From: CALGSZ01 sp042408955
GTDB taxonomy: Bacteria; Chloroflexota; Chloroflexia; Thermomicrobiales; UBA6265
Direction of reading: 5' to 3'
Length of the DNA: 64,000 bases
Assembly: GCA_042408955.1 (NCBI GenBank)
Contig: JBHOQQ010000066.1
Span: forward strand, 69,705 to 133,704
Below, one piece after another: positions 23,784 through 33,350 of this stretch; within the stretch, counting starts at the first letter, position 1; every line of letters starts with the position of its first letter. The position numbers were made by a program, and so were the translations under genes. The notes below the pieces were generated by a model. The model saw nothing but the letters and a program-made list of their open reading frames with translations. It did not search any database and was not told the origin of the DNA.

Positions 23784-25136
23784 ATGATCTCTGCCAGTCA
23801 CCAACCTTCGCGCCGCCAAATGCTCCGGCGAATGCTCGCGATCGGGGTAGGTCAAGCGCTCGCGATGCGCCAGCCAGGATGGGCACGCGCTGCCCAGTTG
23901 AGCGGCAAGATCACCGTGGGCTACGAGGATCCGGTCGGCGTCTTGCAGCCACAGATTGACCTTGCGGTTCAGGCAGTCACTACAGCGCATCCCAATGTCG
24001 AAATCGAGCTCCGCAAGGCTCCTGGCGGAAACTTCGCCACCCAGATCTTCCTCGCCCTCAGCACGAGACGCGCGCCAGACGTGTTCTTGCTGAACAGCTT
24101 GGGGATCGGCGAGCTTGCCGCGGCAGGGTTCCTTGCGCCGCTCGATCCGTATCTCGCCACGTGGGACGGCTGGGCTCAGTATCCAGAGATGATCAAGCAA
24201 GCGCTCACGTTCGAAGCTCACGTCTGGGCGTTGCCGTTCGTGCTGGACACGCACTTCCTGTACTACCGAAAAGATCTGTTCGAGCGTGCTGGCTTGCCGC
24301 GGGAATGGCAGCCGGCCACACCAGAAGACATTCTTGCCGCTGCACGTCAGATCCATGAGCGATTGCCAGATGTGGTGCCCTATGCGCTCTACGCGGGCGC
24401 CAACGGTGGCAATGGCACAGCGACCCGCGGTTTGCTGCCTCTCATCTATGCCTATGGTGGCGCCATGCAGGACGAGCAAGGAAGATGGATCATCGACTCC
24501 TGCCCACTGCGCAAGGCGCTGCACTATTACGAGATCGCCTACCAAGTCGATCGCACGGTTCCGCAGCAAGTCATGACCGCGGCCGACCCGATCAAGACGA
24601 TGCGCGAGCTCTTCATCAACGGTGGACTTGCAATCGTGTTTGAAGGCAGTTGGACCTATGGTGAGTGGGAACGCGCCGATCCAGATACGACCGAGCGGGA
24701 GATCGGCTATCGCCTCTTCCCAGCCGCCGATGGCCGTCCACCCTTTACCATTGGCGGCTTGGGCAATGCCTGGTACATGAACGCGCTGACCAAGAATCCG
24801 GATCTGGCGTGGGCGTTTATTGCTGCCATGAACACCCGCGAAGCACAAGTTGCGCTCAATATCGCCGATCTTCACATCCCGCCGCGGGCCGATGCCGCCG
24901 CCGATCCGGCGTTTCACGCAACCGAATTTCGCAAAGCGATGATTGCCAGCATCGAAGCCATTCGCATCGCTCCGCCCGATCCGGCGTATCGCCAGTTGGT
25001 GGGGATCGTCCAGAATGGAACCGGATTCGTGGCCTCAGGCGAGGCGACGGCGGATGAGGCGCTTGAGCGGTACGCGGACGAGCTCACGCGGGTGCTTGGG
25101 GCGGACAACGTCGTGAAACAGCCATGCGCTGAATAG
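23784..25136 (+). CDS. ABC transporter substrate-binding protein, family 1 (sugar type)
   Basis: The 450-residue protein begins with a twin-arginine-like leader (SRRQMLRRMLAIGVG, then AMRQPGWARAA). It continues with the typical family 1 extracellular binding fold: KITVGYEDPVG, VEIELRKAPGGNFATQIFLAL, PDVFLLNSLGI, VWALPFVLDTHFLYYRKDLFERAG, IVFEGSWTYGEW. It should capture a sugar or oligosaccharide outside the membrane and pass it to the two permeases encoded directly downstream. ATG 23784 has GAAGGAG about 10 bases upstream. The ligand cannot be told from sequence. Confidence 0.93.
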   Translation: MISASHQPSRRQMLRRMLAIGVGQALAMRQPGWARAAQLSGKITVGYEDPVGVLQPQIDLAVQAVTTAHPNVEIELRKAPGGNFATQIFLALSTRRAPDVFLLNSLGIGELAAAGFLAPLDPYLATWDGWAQYPEMIKQALTFEAHVWALPFVLDTHFLYYRKDLFERAGLPREWQPATPEDILAAARQIHERLPDVVPYALYAGANGGNGTATRGLLPLIYAYGGAMQDEQGRWIIDSCPLRKALHYYEIAYQVDRTVPQQVMTAADPIKTMRELFINGGLAIVFEGSWTYGEWERADPDTTEREIGYRLFPAADGRPPFTIGGLGNAWYMNALTKNPDLAWAFIAAMNTREAQVALNIADLHIPPRADAAADPAFHATEFRKAMIASIEAIRIAPPDPAYRQLVGIVQNGTGFVASGEATADEALERYADELTRVLGADNVVKQPCAE

Positions 25137-25201
25137 ATGCCTGAGCGCCCAGGAGCCTGGTATGTCACCCGGTGCTCCGCTCCCATTTCTGGGGAACCAT
25201 C

Positions 25202-26170
25202 ATGTCGCTGCAGGACGTCGTCACCGATGTGCGCTTGGAGAAGGAACAGGATCTGAGGTGGCGTGGTCGGCGCTGCGCGTCATTTACGAGAGCCTCGGTA
25301 TTTCGCCACGCGCCATACCTACTGGCGATGCTTCCAGCAGCCCTGCTGTTGTCACTGTTTTTCGTCGTGCCGGTCGCTTGGGCGCTGTACACGAGCCTGA
25401 CAGACCGAGCCTTGCTTGGATTCGGCGCGCAAGAGACACGCTTCATCGGCCTCGCCAATTACCGGCGGCTCTTCGAGTACGTTGAATTTCCGCGCATCGT
25501 GCGCAACTCGATCATCTTTGTCCTTGGTGCGGCAGTAGTTGGTCAGACCGGCGGGGGATTGTTGCTCGCGCTGCTGCTGCGCTACGCGGACCGGCAACGA
25601 ATCCGCCTGGGGCAGCTTGGCTTCGCGGCGGTCATCATTGCCTGGATCACGCCGCCGTTGGTGGCGGGCTCGATGTGGGGCGAGTTGCTCGATGCCTACG
25701 GCCTGGTTAATCGCCTCTCCATGACGGTGGGCCTCGGCCGGCTCGATTTGCTAGCGCAGCATCCGATGCTCTCGGTCATCGTAGCCGAGGCATGGCGGGG
25801 CGCCGGTCTTCCGATGATCTTGCTGCTCGCCGGCTTGCAAATGATTCCTAAGAGCGTCTACGAGGCGGCACTCGTTGATGGCGCTGGTCCACTCCGGCGC
25901 CTCGTTGACATCACGCTGCCATTGATCCGGCCGCAACTAGCCCTTTCTCTTATGGTCACCACCATCATGACCATGGGGAGTTTCCTGGTCATTCTGGTAA
26001 TGACCAATGGCGACCCTGCCTTTGGCACGGAAACCCTCGCACTCTTTGCCTTTCACCGCGCGATTGGCGTCGACTTTCAAATCGGGTATGGCGCGGCGAT
26101 CTCAACCGTGTTGCTCGCCATCAATCTCATGTTCGCCGCGGCTTACTTACTGTGGGCTCGGGAACGGTGA
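25202..26170 (+). CDS. ABC transporter permease, MalF/UgpA type
   Basis: The 322-residue membrane protein has six predicted membrane segments, the first at about residues 40-62 (YLLAMLPAALLLSLFFVVPVA). The cytoplasmic EAA loop, which contacts the ATPase, reads YEAALVDGAGPLRRLVDITLPLI. It is the first permease of the sugar importer whose binding protein is encoded 65 bases upstream. ATG 25202 is preferred over 25172 because it fits the family's N-terminus. Its stop overlaps the start of the second permease (GTGA at 26167-26170), so translation is coupled. Confidence 0.94.
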   Translation: MSLQDVVTDVRLEKEQDLRWRGRRCASFTRASVFRHAPYLLAMLPAALLLSLFFVVPVAWALYTSLTDRALLGFGAQETRFIGLANYRRLFEYVEFPRIVRNSIIFVLGAAVVGQTGGGLLLALLLRYADRQRIRLGQLGFAAVIIAWITPPLVAGSMWGELLDAYGLVNRLSMTVGLGRLDLLAQHPMLSVIVAEAWRGAGLPMILLLAGLQMIPKSVYEAALVDGAGPLRRLVDITLPLIRPQLALSLMVTTIMTMGSFLVILVMTNGDPAFGTETLALFAFHRAIGVDFQIGYGAAISTVLLAINLMFAAAYLLWARER

Positions 26171-27015
26171 TACGCGTGCGGGTGTCGAAGCGATCGCCAT
26201 CTCGATGGCAGCGCCTCGTCGCGCGAGGTGGAGCCTATGTTGCCTTGCTGGCGGTCATCCTCGTCTTTGGCGGACCATGTATCTGGCTCATCTCGACCGC
26301 CGTAAACCGGGGAGCAACGGATGTGCCCTGGCCGAGCGAGCCCACCCTAGCGCACTTCCGCAGATTATTCGAAGAGCGAAACGCTGGGCGGGGCCTCAAG
26401 AACAGCCTGATCGTCGCAACCTGCGCGATGTCCGTCACGACCCTCTTTAGCTCGCTTGCGGGTTACGGCTTGTCCCGAGGACCTCTCCGGCGCCGGACCG
26501 CCATCGGGTACGGCGTGCTGTTGCTTCAGACATTCCCTCTGTCCGTGACCATGGTGCCCATATATGACTTGGCTATCCGGCTGGGACTCCAGGGCACCTA
26601 TCTCGGGCTGATCATATCGCACGCGGCAATCTCGCTACCGCTGTCCACCTGGCTGATGAAAACGTCGTGCGATGGCGTGCCGCGCGACTATGATGAGGCC
26701 GCCTGGCTGGATGGGGCCTCCGCGTTTCGTGTTTGGCGGGACATCATCGTCCCCATGACTGCTTCCGGCTTGGCCGTCACCGCAGGCTTTGCCTTCTCGA
26801 CGGCCTGGGCAGAGGTACTGATGGCGGTCGTTTTACTCTCAATCGGCGATTACGCCAAGGAAACGCTTCCGTTTCAGTTCTATTACCAAGTCGGGGACGA
26901 AGCCGGTGTCGTCGCAGCGCTGGCCGTGCTGTACATCCTCCCGGTGGTCGGCGTGTTTCTCCTCTTGCGCCGGCTGATCATTCGCGGCGTGGTGGAAGGG
27001 ACCCAAGGTTTTTGA
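26167..27015 (+). CDS. ABC transporter permease, MalG/UgpE type
   Basis: The 282-residue partner permease has six membrane segments (for example GGAYVALLAVILVFGGPCIWL and TAIGYGVLLLQTFPLSVTMVP). Its EAA loop reads YDEAAWLDGASAFRVWRDIIVPM. The chosen start GTG 26167 overlaps the stop of the first permease by four bases; an earlier GTG at 26152 is also possible. No ATPase gene follows: a palindromic hairpin and a convergent cupredoxin gene come next. The importer must therefore borrow an ATPase encoded elsewhere, as many CUT1 sugar transporters do with a shared MsmK-like subunit. Confidence 0.94.
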   Translation: MIRVRVSKRSPSRWQRLVARGGAYVALLAVILVFGGPCIWLISTAVNRGATDVPWPSEPTLAHFRRLFEERNAGRGLKNSLIVATCAMSVTTLFSSLAGYGLSRGPLRRRTAIGYGVLLLQTFPLSVTMVPIYDLAIRLGLQGTYLGLIISHAAISLPLSTWLMKTSCDGVPRDYDEAAWLDGASAFRVWRDIIVPMTASGLAVTAGFAFSTAWAEVLMAVVLLSIGDYAKETLPFQFYYQVGDEAGVVAALAVLYILPVVGVFLLLRRLIIRGVVEGTQGF

Positions 27016-27049
27016 GCGCCAGTAGCTCCACGCGGAAAGCTACCGGCGC
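27016..27049. terminator. Bidirectional hairpin between convergent genes
   Basis: GCGCC-A-GTAGCT (27016-27027) pairs with AGCTAC-C-GGCGC (27038-27049), one mismatch, 10-base loop. It starts right after the permease stop and lies 14 bases before the end of the convergent cupredoxin gene, so it can serve both. Confidence 0.55.
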
Positions 27050-27062
27050 CAGGTCAAGCAGG

Positions 27063-28124
27063 TTATTGCGTGACCACGATCGTGCCAGTCATCCAGGGGT
27101 GTGGGTCGCAGTGAAATGCATAGGTTCCCGGAGTGGCAAAGGTCTGGCTAAAGGTCTGACCGGTCATCAACATGCCGGAGTCTTCCAATCCCTCCAGACC
27201 AAATGTGACCGTGTGAGGCACTGCGCTCTGGTTGATCCAGGTCACGGTCGATCCAGCCGGAATTTCGAGGTGCGCTGGAGAAAACGCCGGGCCACTCCCG
27301 GAGTCGACGATGAGCACCTGGGGTCCGCCGGCGACCGGTGCGGGTGGCAAAACGGCCGGGAGATCGAAAAGGTAAACGGTCACCACGGTCTGATGATCTC
27401 CGCCATGGAGCAGTGCGATTCCAGCGCTGGTCGCACCATTGACCGGTTGAATGGCGATGGCGACTTCACCGGTGGCGGGATCTCCTGCGATCTGCCCGCA
27501 TGCGACTGGCAGCATCGCTTCGGCAATCTGTTGGCGGACGGAAATGACACGCTGGCTCGCTAGGAGCGCGGGAAGAGACTCATCGAGCGTCGTGACGCTC
27601 ACGCGAGCGGCACCTCCCAATTCAGCCACTTCGCCAGCAATGGCGGGTTGGGGCTCACTGAGTTGGAATTGTGTTACGCCGAGACTTGAGCAGGTGCCTT
27701 CGGTGATGCTCATCGAGCGTGGCACGGGTGGTTGGGAGGCCGCGGTGGAGGGACCTTCCGCGACGTGCAGGGTGCCGAACGAGGTCCCTGAAAATGGAGA
27801 AATCTCGATGCGCCAGGACCAGTCTCCCGCACGCGGAAAGACGGCCTCTACGCGGTAGTGGCCGGTCTCACCGACTTGGGCTGCGGTGGCGGCAAGCGTC
27901 TCGCCACTCTCGCGATGTGTTGCGCGGAGGGACGCGGCTTCGAGATTGATCGGGCGAACATCGTGCTGCAAGACCGTGAAACCAATGGTCCATGGCACCT
28001 CGACATAGGCTGGCGGAATCGGGCCGTCGAGGCGGATGGAGGCCCAGCCGCCGGAGAACGCCCCGGACGGACCGATGAAAGCAAGCAGAAGCGCGAGCAG
28101 GGTTGTGAGGCGGATGCGATTCAT
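27063..28124 (-). CDS. Exported copper-binding (cupredoxin) protein with N-terminal beta domain
   Basis: The 353-residue product has a signal peptide (MNRIRLTTLLALLLAFIGPSGA). An N-terminal beta domain at about residues 30-120 (VPWTIGFTVLQHDVRPINL, HYRVEAVFPRAGDWSWRIEI) resembles YtkA/FixH-like folds, and a linker follows. The C-terminal plastocyanin-like domain spans about 270-353. Its type-1 copper ligands are visible: His in AVPHTVTFG, then Cys, His and Met in FHCDPHPWMTG. It should act outside the membrane in electron transfer or copper handling. ATG 28124 follows GGAGGAACC. No oxidase or copper-transport gene is adjacent, so its partner is unknown. Confidence 0.88.
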   Translation of the reverse strand: MNRIRLTTLLALLLAFIGPSGAFSGGWASIRLDGPIPPAYVEVPWTIGFTVLQHDVRPINLEAASLRATHRESGETLAATAAQVGETGHYRVEAVFPRAGDWSWRIEISPFSGTSFGTLHVAEGPSTAASQPPVPRSMSITEGTCSSLGVTQFQLSEPQPAIAGEVAELGGAARVSVTTLDESLPALLASQRVISVRQQIAEAMLPVACGQIAGDPATGEVAIAIQPVNGATSAGIALLHGGDHQTVVTVYLFDLPAVLPPAPVAGGPQVLIVDSGSGPAFSPAHLEIPAGSTVTWINQSAVPHTVTFGLEGLEDSGMLMTGQTFSQTFATPGTYAFHCDPHPWMTGTIVVTQ

Positions 28125-28299
28125 GGCGGTTCCTCCCTGAAGCGAACGAAAGGCAGTGCGAGCAAATCTGCCACCTGTAGTACAAGGGAGGAAGAGGCGT
28201 GGTTCCCAGGCTGTCGTGTGTGCCGCGCGGAGCACAGGCAACGTGGCCAGGCTCGCGAACCCGGCCAAGATCCCGGCATATCTCTGCGGTAGTTCTGGG

Positions 28300-28372
<73 letters not shown>

Positions 28373-28762
28373 ATCACGCGAGTCATTGTACCCCGCGGTC
28401 TCTTAAATTGTCAAAATCCCCAGCGCCCCAAAGAATCTCGCCGCGCGGCGAACAACCACTGCGGCCGCTACCCAAATTCCTCAGCGCACTTGGCTATCCG
28501 GGAGTATCTTCGCAGAGAACTTCCTGCCAGGGGAAAGATTCCCCGAGGGTGAGCACTTGGACCAATAGCCCGCCCCAGGCCAACCGAACTGCCTCGCAAC
28601 GCTTCCGCATCCGCGTCTCGCCCGAATCGGGTATCAGAACGTAGCACCTTCGCAGGTCGATGAGGGGAACCGAGGCTCCTTCGCTTGAGTGTGGGGCTGA
28701 AATCCTCGCGCATTCGTGGCTTTGCAGCCCTGGCCGGCTCCCGAATCCGCAAAGCATCCTGG
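28373..28762. other. Gene-free stretch upstream of tRNA-Lys
   Basis: I see no supported gene. Open frames on both strands lack ribosome sites and family features. One small perfect hairpin (GGGGAA-AGA-TTCCCC near 28529-28543) is present. The part next to 28372 should contain the tRNA promoter. Confidence 0.5.
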
Positions 28763-29308
28763 TCAGAGTCTGAGGCCCCACAAGGCGATATTGAGAATTA
28801 TGGCGACGAAAAACTTAATGATGCCATAGGCGATGGCTGAAATGATGCCTACGCCGATCGCCTGGGCCGTCGAGAGATCCATGGATTGCCTCAAGGCGAC
28901 GACGGCAGCGATGAGGAACCAGATCGTACCCACAACGGCAGGGATCCAACCGATTAGGGGGATGATTCGGAACACGCTGAGCAACTGCGGGGTATAGGCG
29001 AAACCGAGCATTCGCATTACGGTGCCAGGATTGGCGGCAGCGCTTGTGCGGAAGAGACTCGTTCCGATAACGTAGGCGACGAGCGAGAACAATGCCCAGC
29101 CGATGATGGAGCCAATGATGCCACCGATGAGACCCGTGCCACCGTCGCCTCGAAGCGAACCAAGACCGTCCGCAAGACCGGCCAAGGCGACAACGGCAAG
29201 CGCCTGGGTGGTGGCGTTGGGATCCCGCCCAACTTCCTCGAAGATGGCAGTATCCAGCCGGGCGGCCCCTTTCATGCGCTCAACGAGTGACGCGGACGTC
29301 CCAGTCAT
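28763..29308 (-). CDS. Yip1-family integral membrane protein
   Basis: The 181-residue protein has a short cytoplasmic head (SLVERMKGAARLDTAIFEEVGRD) and about five membrane helices: TGLIGGIIGSIIGWALFSLVAYVIG, then MLGFAYTPQLLSVFRIIPLIGWIPAVVGTIWFLIAAVVAL, and a last IISAIAYGIIKFFVAIILNI. The ALRQSMDLSTAQAI segment between helices fits the Yip1 domain. Bacterial Yip1 proteins have no assigned activity. The ATG at 29308 is preceded by GGAGGGAGG, a strong ribosome site. It is a single gene on the minus strand, and its 3' end is followed by the tRNA-Lys gene. Confidence 0.8.
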   Translation of the reverse strand: MTGTSASLVERMKGAARLDTAIFEEVGRDPNATTQALAVVALAGLADGLGSLRGDGGTGLIGGIIGSIIGWALFSLVAYVIGTSLFRTSAAANPGTVMRMLGFAYTPQLLSVFRIIPLIGWIPAVVGTIWFLIAAVVALRQSMDLSTAQAIGVGIISAIAYGIIKFFVAIILNIALWGLRL

Positions 29309-29403
29309 GGTGGCACCCTCCCTCCCTGTGCCCATCACGTCATGAGTATGACGTGCCGTACCATTTCCAACATGATCGTTCTCGCTGTGCGCTCTGTTAC
29401 GCC

Positions 29404-31317
29404 TCATACTCCTTCCAGTGCGGCCCTCCAGAGGAGCCGCGTGTTCCAGGTCGGGAGCAGAATGTGCGGCTGAAAGCCCTGAATGTCGCTTCTCACGAGC
29501 GTCAAATCCTGTGGGAAGCCGAACCAAAGCGCGAAGAGATCATCATTGACCGCTTGCTGCAAACGCTTCAGCGCGTTGCGCAAGCCCTCCATGCTGCGGG
29601 CAGCCAGAGCGTCCCGGATGGCATCGTCCGCGTCAGCGTTGCGATAACCTCCCGGGTTCCACCCTTGAGGGTTGTTCCGGATATCCCAATCCGAGCCGTA
29701 GAGGTCGAAATCGGTAAATCCTGGGTAGAGCGCGTAGGCGTAGGCGATGAGGTCGTAGTCGCGCGTCGATGTCCACGCCTCCACGAACCGGTCAGGCGCG
29801 AGCGCACGCACGCGCAGCGCAACGCCCACGTCTTTCAGATCCGGCACAATCGATTGCAAAACAGCCAGCAATTCTGGACGGGCGTCGTTGCGAAGAATGG
29901 CGGTAAGTTCTAGGCGATTCCCATCGGCATCCTCAAGAACGCCGTCACCGTCCGTGTCGCTCCACCCGGCCTCGGACAAGAGGCTGCGCGCGGCGGCAAC
30001 GTCGCGCGGCGGGTTCTGAACCGATGGATCATAGGCCCATGGCTGGGCAATCGTGCCGGCCCGGTCGGCGTGGATGAACCCATAGAACACCTCCCGCGCG
30101 TAGCGCTCGCGATCGATCGCGAGCGAGAGTGCGCGCCGGACCCGGACATCCTTGAATAGGTCGCGTGGCTTGCGCGCAGGATTGTCGAAGTTGAACGCTG
30201 CGAACATGACTGATGCCGAGTTGGAGACGTACAGTCGCCCAGGCGTATCGGCGGCGAGCGGTAGGTCGGCTGGACGGACCGGCCAGAGCAGGTCGGATTG
30301 TCCTGTCTTCCAGGCGTTGATCCGTGCCTCGCGGTCTCCGCTCCATGTCAGTGTGAGATCCTCGGCATACGGACGTCCGGCCCAATACCGCTTCCAGCGC
30401 GACAGCGTGATCTGCTGCTCATTGCGCTTTTCAATCGCCCAAGGGCCAGTGCCGAGCGGAGGGTTTTTGCGCCAGTTGAAGCCACTGAGCGTTCGCTCGC
30501 CTGCCGGGCGGGACTCCCAATAGTCGAGGTATTGCTTGCGCTGAATGATGAACTGGCTGGATGCATTGAGCAGCCAGTTTCCGTCCGGCTCGGTGAGGGT
30601 CACCTTGACGCCATATTTGCCGTCGGTTTCCGCCGACGCCATCGTCGTGAATAAATTGCGCACCGCGCTATCGAGATCGTCGCGATACACGTACAGCGAA
30701 AAAACAACGTCGCGGGAGGTAAGCTCAGTGCCATCGTGCCACCGCACGTTCTTTCTCAGGTGGTAGGTGATGACGGTGTGGTCGTCGTTCCATTCCCAGC
30801 TTTCCGCAAGCCATGGTCGAGGCTCCATCGTGACCTCATCGATCCAAACGAGCGGATCGAGGTAGCTGACCATGATTTGTAGGTCCTGGCGGAACGCGGC
30901 CGGGCTAAAGTCGCTGTTGTCGCCACTGGCAAGCATCAGCGTCAGGCTGCCCCCTTCCACAGGGACGCCAGAGTAGGTTGGGCGAGGCTCCCGAATCACC
31001 TCAAGTGCTCCGAAGCGCTCGGAACCCGCAGGCACCACGGGCGTGGCTGCGGGTGTCGCCGCGGCGCTGGGCGTCGCGTCCTGGTGTGCAGAACGCGCAT
31101 GGGTTGCGGGAAGCTGGGGAGCGGCCGCGGTGCGTTGTGGTGCGGTGACCTCGCGAGCGAGTGCTCCCAGCGGAGCGATAGCGGCACCCAGCAAGAGCGA
31201 GCGGCGGCTGAAGGTGATGGTGGGGCGAGTTGTGTCGTTATCCGGACCGTTGTGGCAGGCGTCTGGTTGCAATCGAAGAACCCTCCTCAGGTGCAGACGA
31301 GCGACAGCACGCGTCAT
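29404..31317 (-). CDS. ABC transporter substrate-binding protein, family 5 (peptide type)
   Basis: The 637-residue protein has a long N-terminus with a twin-arginine-like motif (SRRSLLLGAAIAPLGALA, residues about 37-54) and a low-complexity Ala/Thr/Pro linker. The family 5 binding fold then follows: LDPLVWIDEVTMEPRPWLAESW, VITYHLRKNVRWHDGTELTSRDVVFSL, GTGPWAIEKRN, VRRALSLAIDRERYAREV. Members bind oligopeptides, nickel complexes or other solutes outside the membrane. No permease or ATPase gene is next to it, so it is an orphan subunit. The first ATG at 31317 gives an unusually long pre-leader; a start nearer the RR motif is possible. Confidence 0.9.
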   Translation of the reverse strand: MTRAVARLHLRRVLRLQPDACHNGPDNDTTRPTITFSRRSLLLGAAIAPLGALAREVTAPQRTAAAPQLPATHARSAHQDATPSAAATPAATPVVPAGSERFGALEVIREPRPTYSGVPVEGGSLTLMLASGDNSDFSPAAFRQDLQIMVSYLDPLVWIDEVTMEPRPWLAESWEWNDDHTVITYHLRKNVRWHDGTELTSRDVVFSLYVYRDDLDSAVRNLFTTMASAETDGKYGVKVTLTEPDGNWLLNASSQFIIQRKQYLDYWESRPAGERTLSGFNWRKNPPLGTGPWAIEKRNEQQITLSRWKRYWAGRPYAEDLTLTWSGDREARINAWKTGQSDLLWPVRPADLPLAADTPGRLYVSNSASVMFAAFNFDNPARKPRDLFKDVRVRRALSLAIDRERYAREVFYGFIHADRAGTIAQPWAYDPSVQNPPRDVAAARSLLSEAGWSDTDGDGVLEDADGNRLELTAILRNDARPELLAVLQSIVPDLKDVGVALRVRALAPDRFVEAWTSTRDYDLIAYAYALYPGFTDFDLYGSDWDIRNNPQGWNPGGYRNADADDAIRDALAARSMEGLRNALKRLQQAVNDDLFALWFGFPQDLTLVRSDIQGFQPHILLPTWNTRLLWRAALEGV

Positions 31318-31434
31318 CTTGAGCCATGGCCCGCGCGCACGTCCGGAGATCGCGCGCGATGCGGCTCACGTCAGTATAGGCTGGCCGCGTGGAGCAACGA
31401 GAACGATCACGAGCAGCCAAGGCGACCGCGCCGC

Positions 31435-33090
31435 TCACGCGTCAGTCGGGCTGTGGACGATGACGCGCGGTTGCTCCGTGAGCGACACGCGTTGTGCTCC
31501 GTTGCCAGGCGCCAAGGTGCCGTCAGGCAGGAGGGCGCCGGGATCACGCTCGCCGCGGATGACGTACCGGGCGATATCCCAGAGTTGCTCTCGGAACCAT
31601 TTGGCGACGTCATCGGCTTCGACAGTGCGCCGCAGGTTCTCAGCGCGGCGGCGGCGCTCGGAGAGGGGCATGGTGATCGCCTGGTAAATCGCTTCTGCAG
31701 TCCCTTCGATATCGGCTGGGGAGATGATGAGCGCATCCTCGCCAAGCTGGCTTGCCGCGCCCGCACCTTCCGAGAGGATCAGCACCCCATTGCGCTCATT
31801 GAGCAGGCACCCCTCTTTGGCCACCAGGTTCATGCCGTCGATGATCGAATTGACCAGCAGCACGTCGTACCACTTCATCGCGGCCAAGGCACGGGGATAG
31901 TTCTCACCCATGATCACGTGGATCGGCTGCCATCCCGTTTCGACATTGGCATAGCGAGCGTTGATGCGGAACACGATCTCGCTAATGTCCTTCAGGTAAT
32001 CCTGATACTCCTCGACGTCCAACCGGGAGGGGACCATGATGGCGACGAAATTCACGCGGCCCCGATATTCTGGATGAGCCTCCAAGAAGCGGTCGAACGC
32101 TTGGAAGCCGCGAACGATATTTTTGCTCGGTTCGGCGCGATCCACGCGCAGAACGGTGAATTCGTTGAGATGTTGTGGGAGGTAGACCTCGTGGCGGCGG
32201 GCCTCCTTGCCGTAGGCGACACGGCGTACGGCTTCCACGTCAATGGAGATGGGATAGGCGCGAACTTCGATGCGCCGTCCATTCCAGATCACGCCTCGCC
32301 CCGCGTAGTCAATCTTCGCTCCCGGCACATACGCCTCGCAGGTGTACATGAAGGATCGAGCATGCTCTCGGGTTTGGAATCCCACGATGTCGTTGCCAAG
32401 CATGCCTTCACAGATCGCGCGGCGAATCTTCAGTGGCAGCAGGCGCCAGTAGTCCGGGTCTGGCCACGGGATATGAATGAACATTTGCAGGATGGCGTCG
32501 GGCTGGCGTTCTCGGATAAAGCCGGCGCAGAGGTAGAGGTGATAGTCCTGGAGCATGATGATCGGTTTCGGATCGCAGTGCTGGCTTGCGGCCAGGATCT
32601 CCTCTGCAAAGAGCCGGTTGACCACGACGTAGCCGTTTTCCCACGCATCCCAGGTTTCGGCCGTGATGTCCGGAGCGCGGGGCGTATCCCAGAGGTAATG
32701 TTGCAGGAACCAGAGCAACGGATTACTGATGACGTTGTAGTACTTGAAATATGCCTCAGGGGAGGGCAGCACGAAACGGACGCGGAATTCCGGACGAGGA
32801 CCTGGTGGGCTGATCAGTGCTTCTCCACGCTGAGCCGCTAGCTCCGCCCTGAGGCGGTCTCCTTCGGTCATCGCGCAGGCGATCCAGATTGGCTGATGCT
32901 CCCGCGCGATGGCACTGACGGCAGTGACAACGCCGCCGCTTCCCTTCCGGGACGTAAATTGACCATCGCCTTCGAGGGTGAAGGTCACCGGTCCACGATT
33001 GGAAGCGATGATCAGCGTCCGGCCCGCGAGGAGACGGTCGGGATCATCCATCGTCGGGTCCGGCGTGTCGATTGATGTCGGCGTCCGCAC
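31435..33090 (-). CDS. otsA: Trehalose-6-phosphate synthase (GT20)
   Basis: The 551-residue enzyme belongs to glycosyltransferase family 20 and makes trehalose 6-phosphate from UDP-glucose (or another NDP-glucose) and glucose 6-phosphate. Visible features are the N-terminal IIASNRGPVTF strand, KGSGGVVTAVS (acceptor loop), LQDYHLYLCAGFIRER, FIHIPWPDPDYW and the C-terminal nucleotide-sugar site (VLRVDRAEPSKNI, NSIIDGMNLVAKEG). I chose GTG 33090 because AAAGGAGAT lies 6 bases upstream; an ATG at 33141 would start inside the leader. No phosphatase (otsB) gene is adjacent, so the second step must be encoded elsewhere. Trehalose is a heat and osmotic protectant, which fits a thermophile. Confidence 0.93.
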   Translation of the reverse strand: MRTPTSIDTPDPTMDDPDRLLAGRTLIIASNRGPVTFTLEGDGQFTSRKGSGGVVTAVSAIAREHQPIWIACAMTEGDRLRAELAAQRGEALISPPGPRPEFRVRFVLPSPEAYFKYYNVISNPLLWFLQHYLWDTPRAPDITAETWDAWENGYVVVNRLFAEEILAASQHCDPKPIIMLQDYHLYLCAGFIRERQPDAILQMFIHIPWPDPDYWRLLPLKIRRAICEGMLGNDIVGFQTREHARSFMYTCEAYVPGAKIDYAGRGVIWNGRRIEVRAYPISIDVEAVRRVAYGKEARRHEVYLPQHLNEFTVLRVDRAEPSKNIVRGFQAFDRFLEAHPEYRGRVNFVAIMVPSRLDVEEYQDYLKDISEIVFRINARYANVETGWQPIHVIMGENYPRALAAMKWYDVLLVNSIIDGMNLVAKEGCLLNERNGVLILSEGAGAASQLGEDALIISPADIEGTAEAIYQAITMPLSERRRRAENLRRTVEADDVAKWFREQLWDIARYVIRGERDPGALLPDGTLAPGNGAQRVSLTEQPRVIVHSPTDA

Positions 33091-33350
33091 GGGCCCATCT
33101 CCTTTCTGATTGGACGTCTCGGAGCGAACACTCGCACGCACCCGCGGGTGTTGCCCCGTCGCAGCGAGGCGCGCCGGTGAGAGCGGTGGCGCCTGGAGTT
33201 GCCGGGCACACGAACATTATGCCCTACTTTCGCCCAGATGTGGGAGTGAGAAGCGCCTGGTCACCCGGAGAGTCAGAGAGTTGGCAATCCTGGTACAATG
33301 CCCCCTGAACGAACGAAGGTGGCCCAGGACGTGGAGGTGGGCCTGCTGCG

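Noticed and set aside
28408..28781. Overlapping open frames on both strands between tRNA-Lys and the Yip1 gene
   Set aside because: No start signals, no homology that I recognise, and frames interrupt one another.
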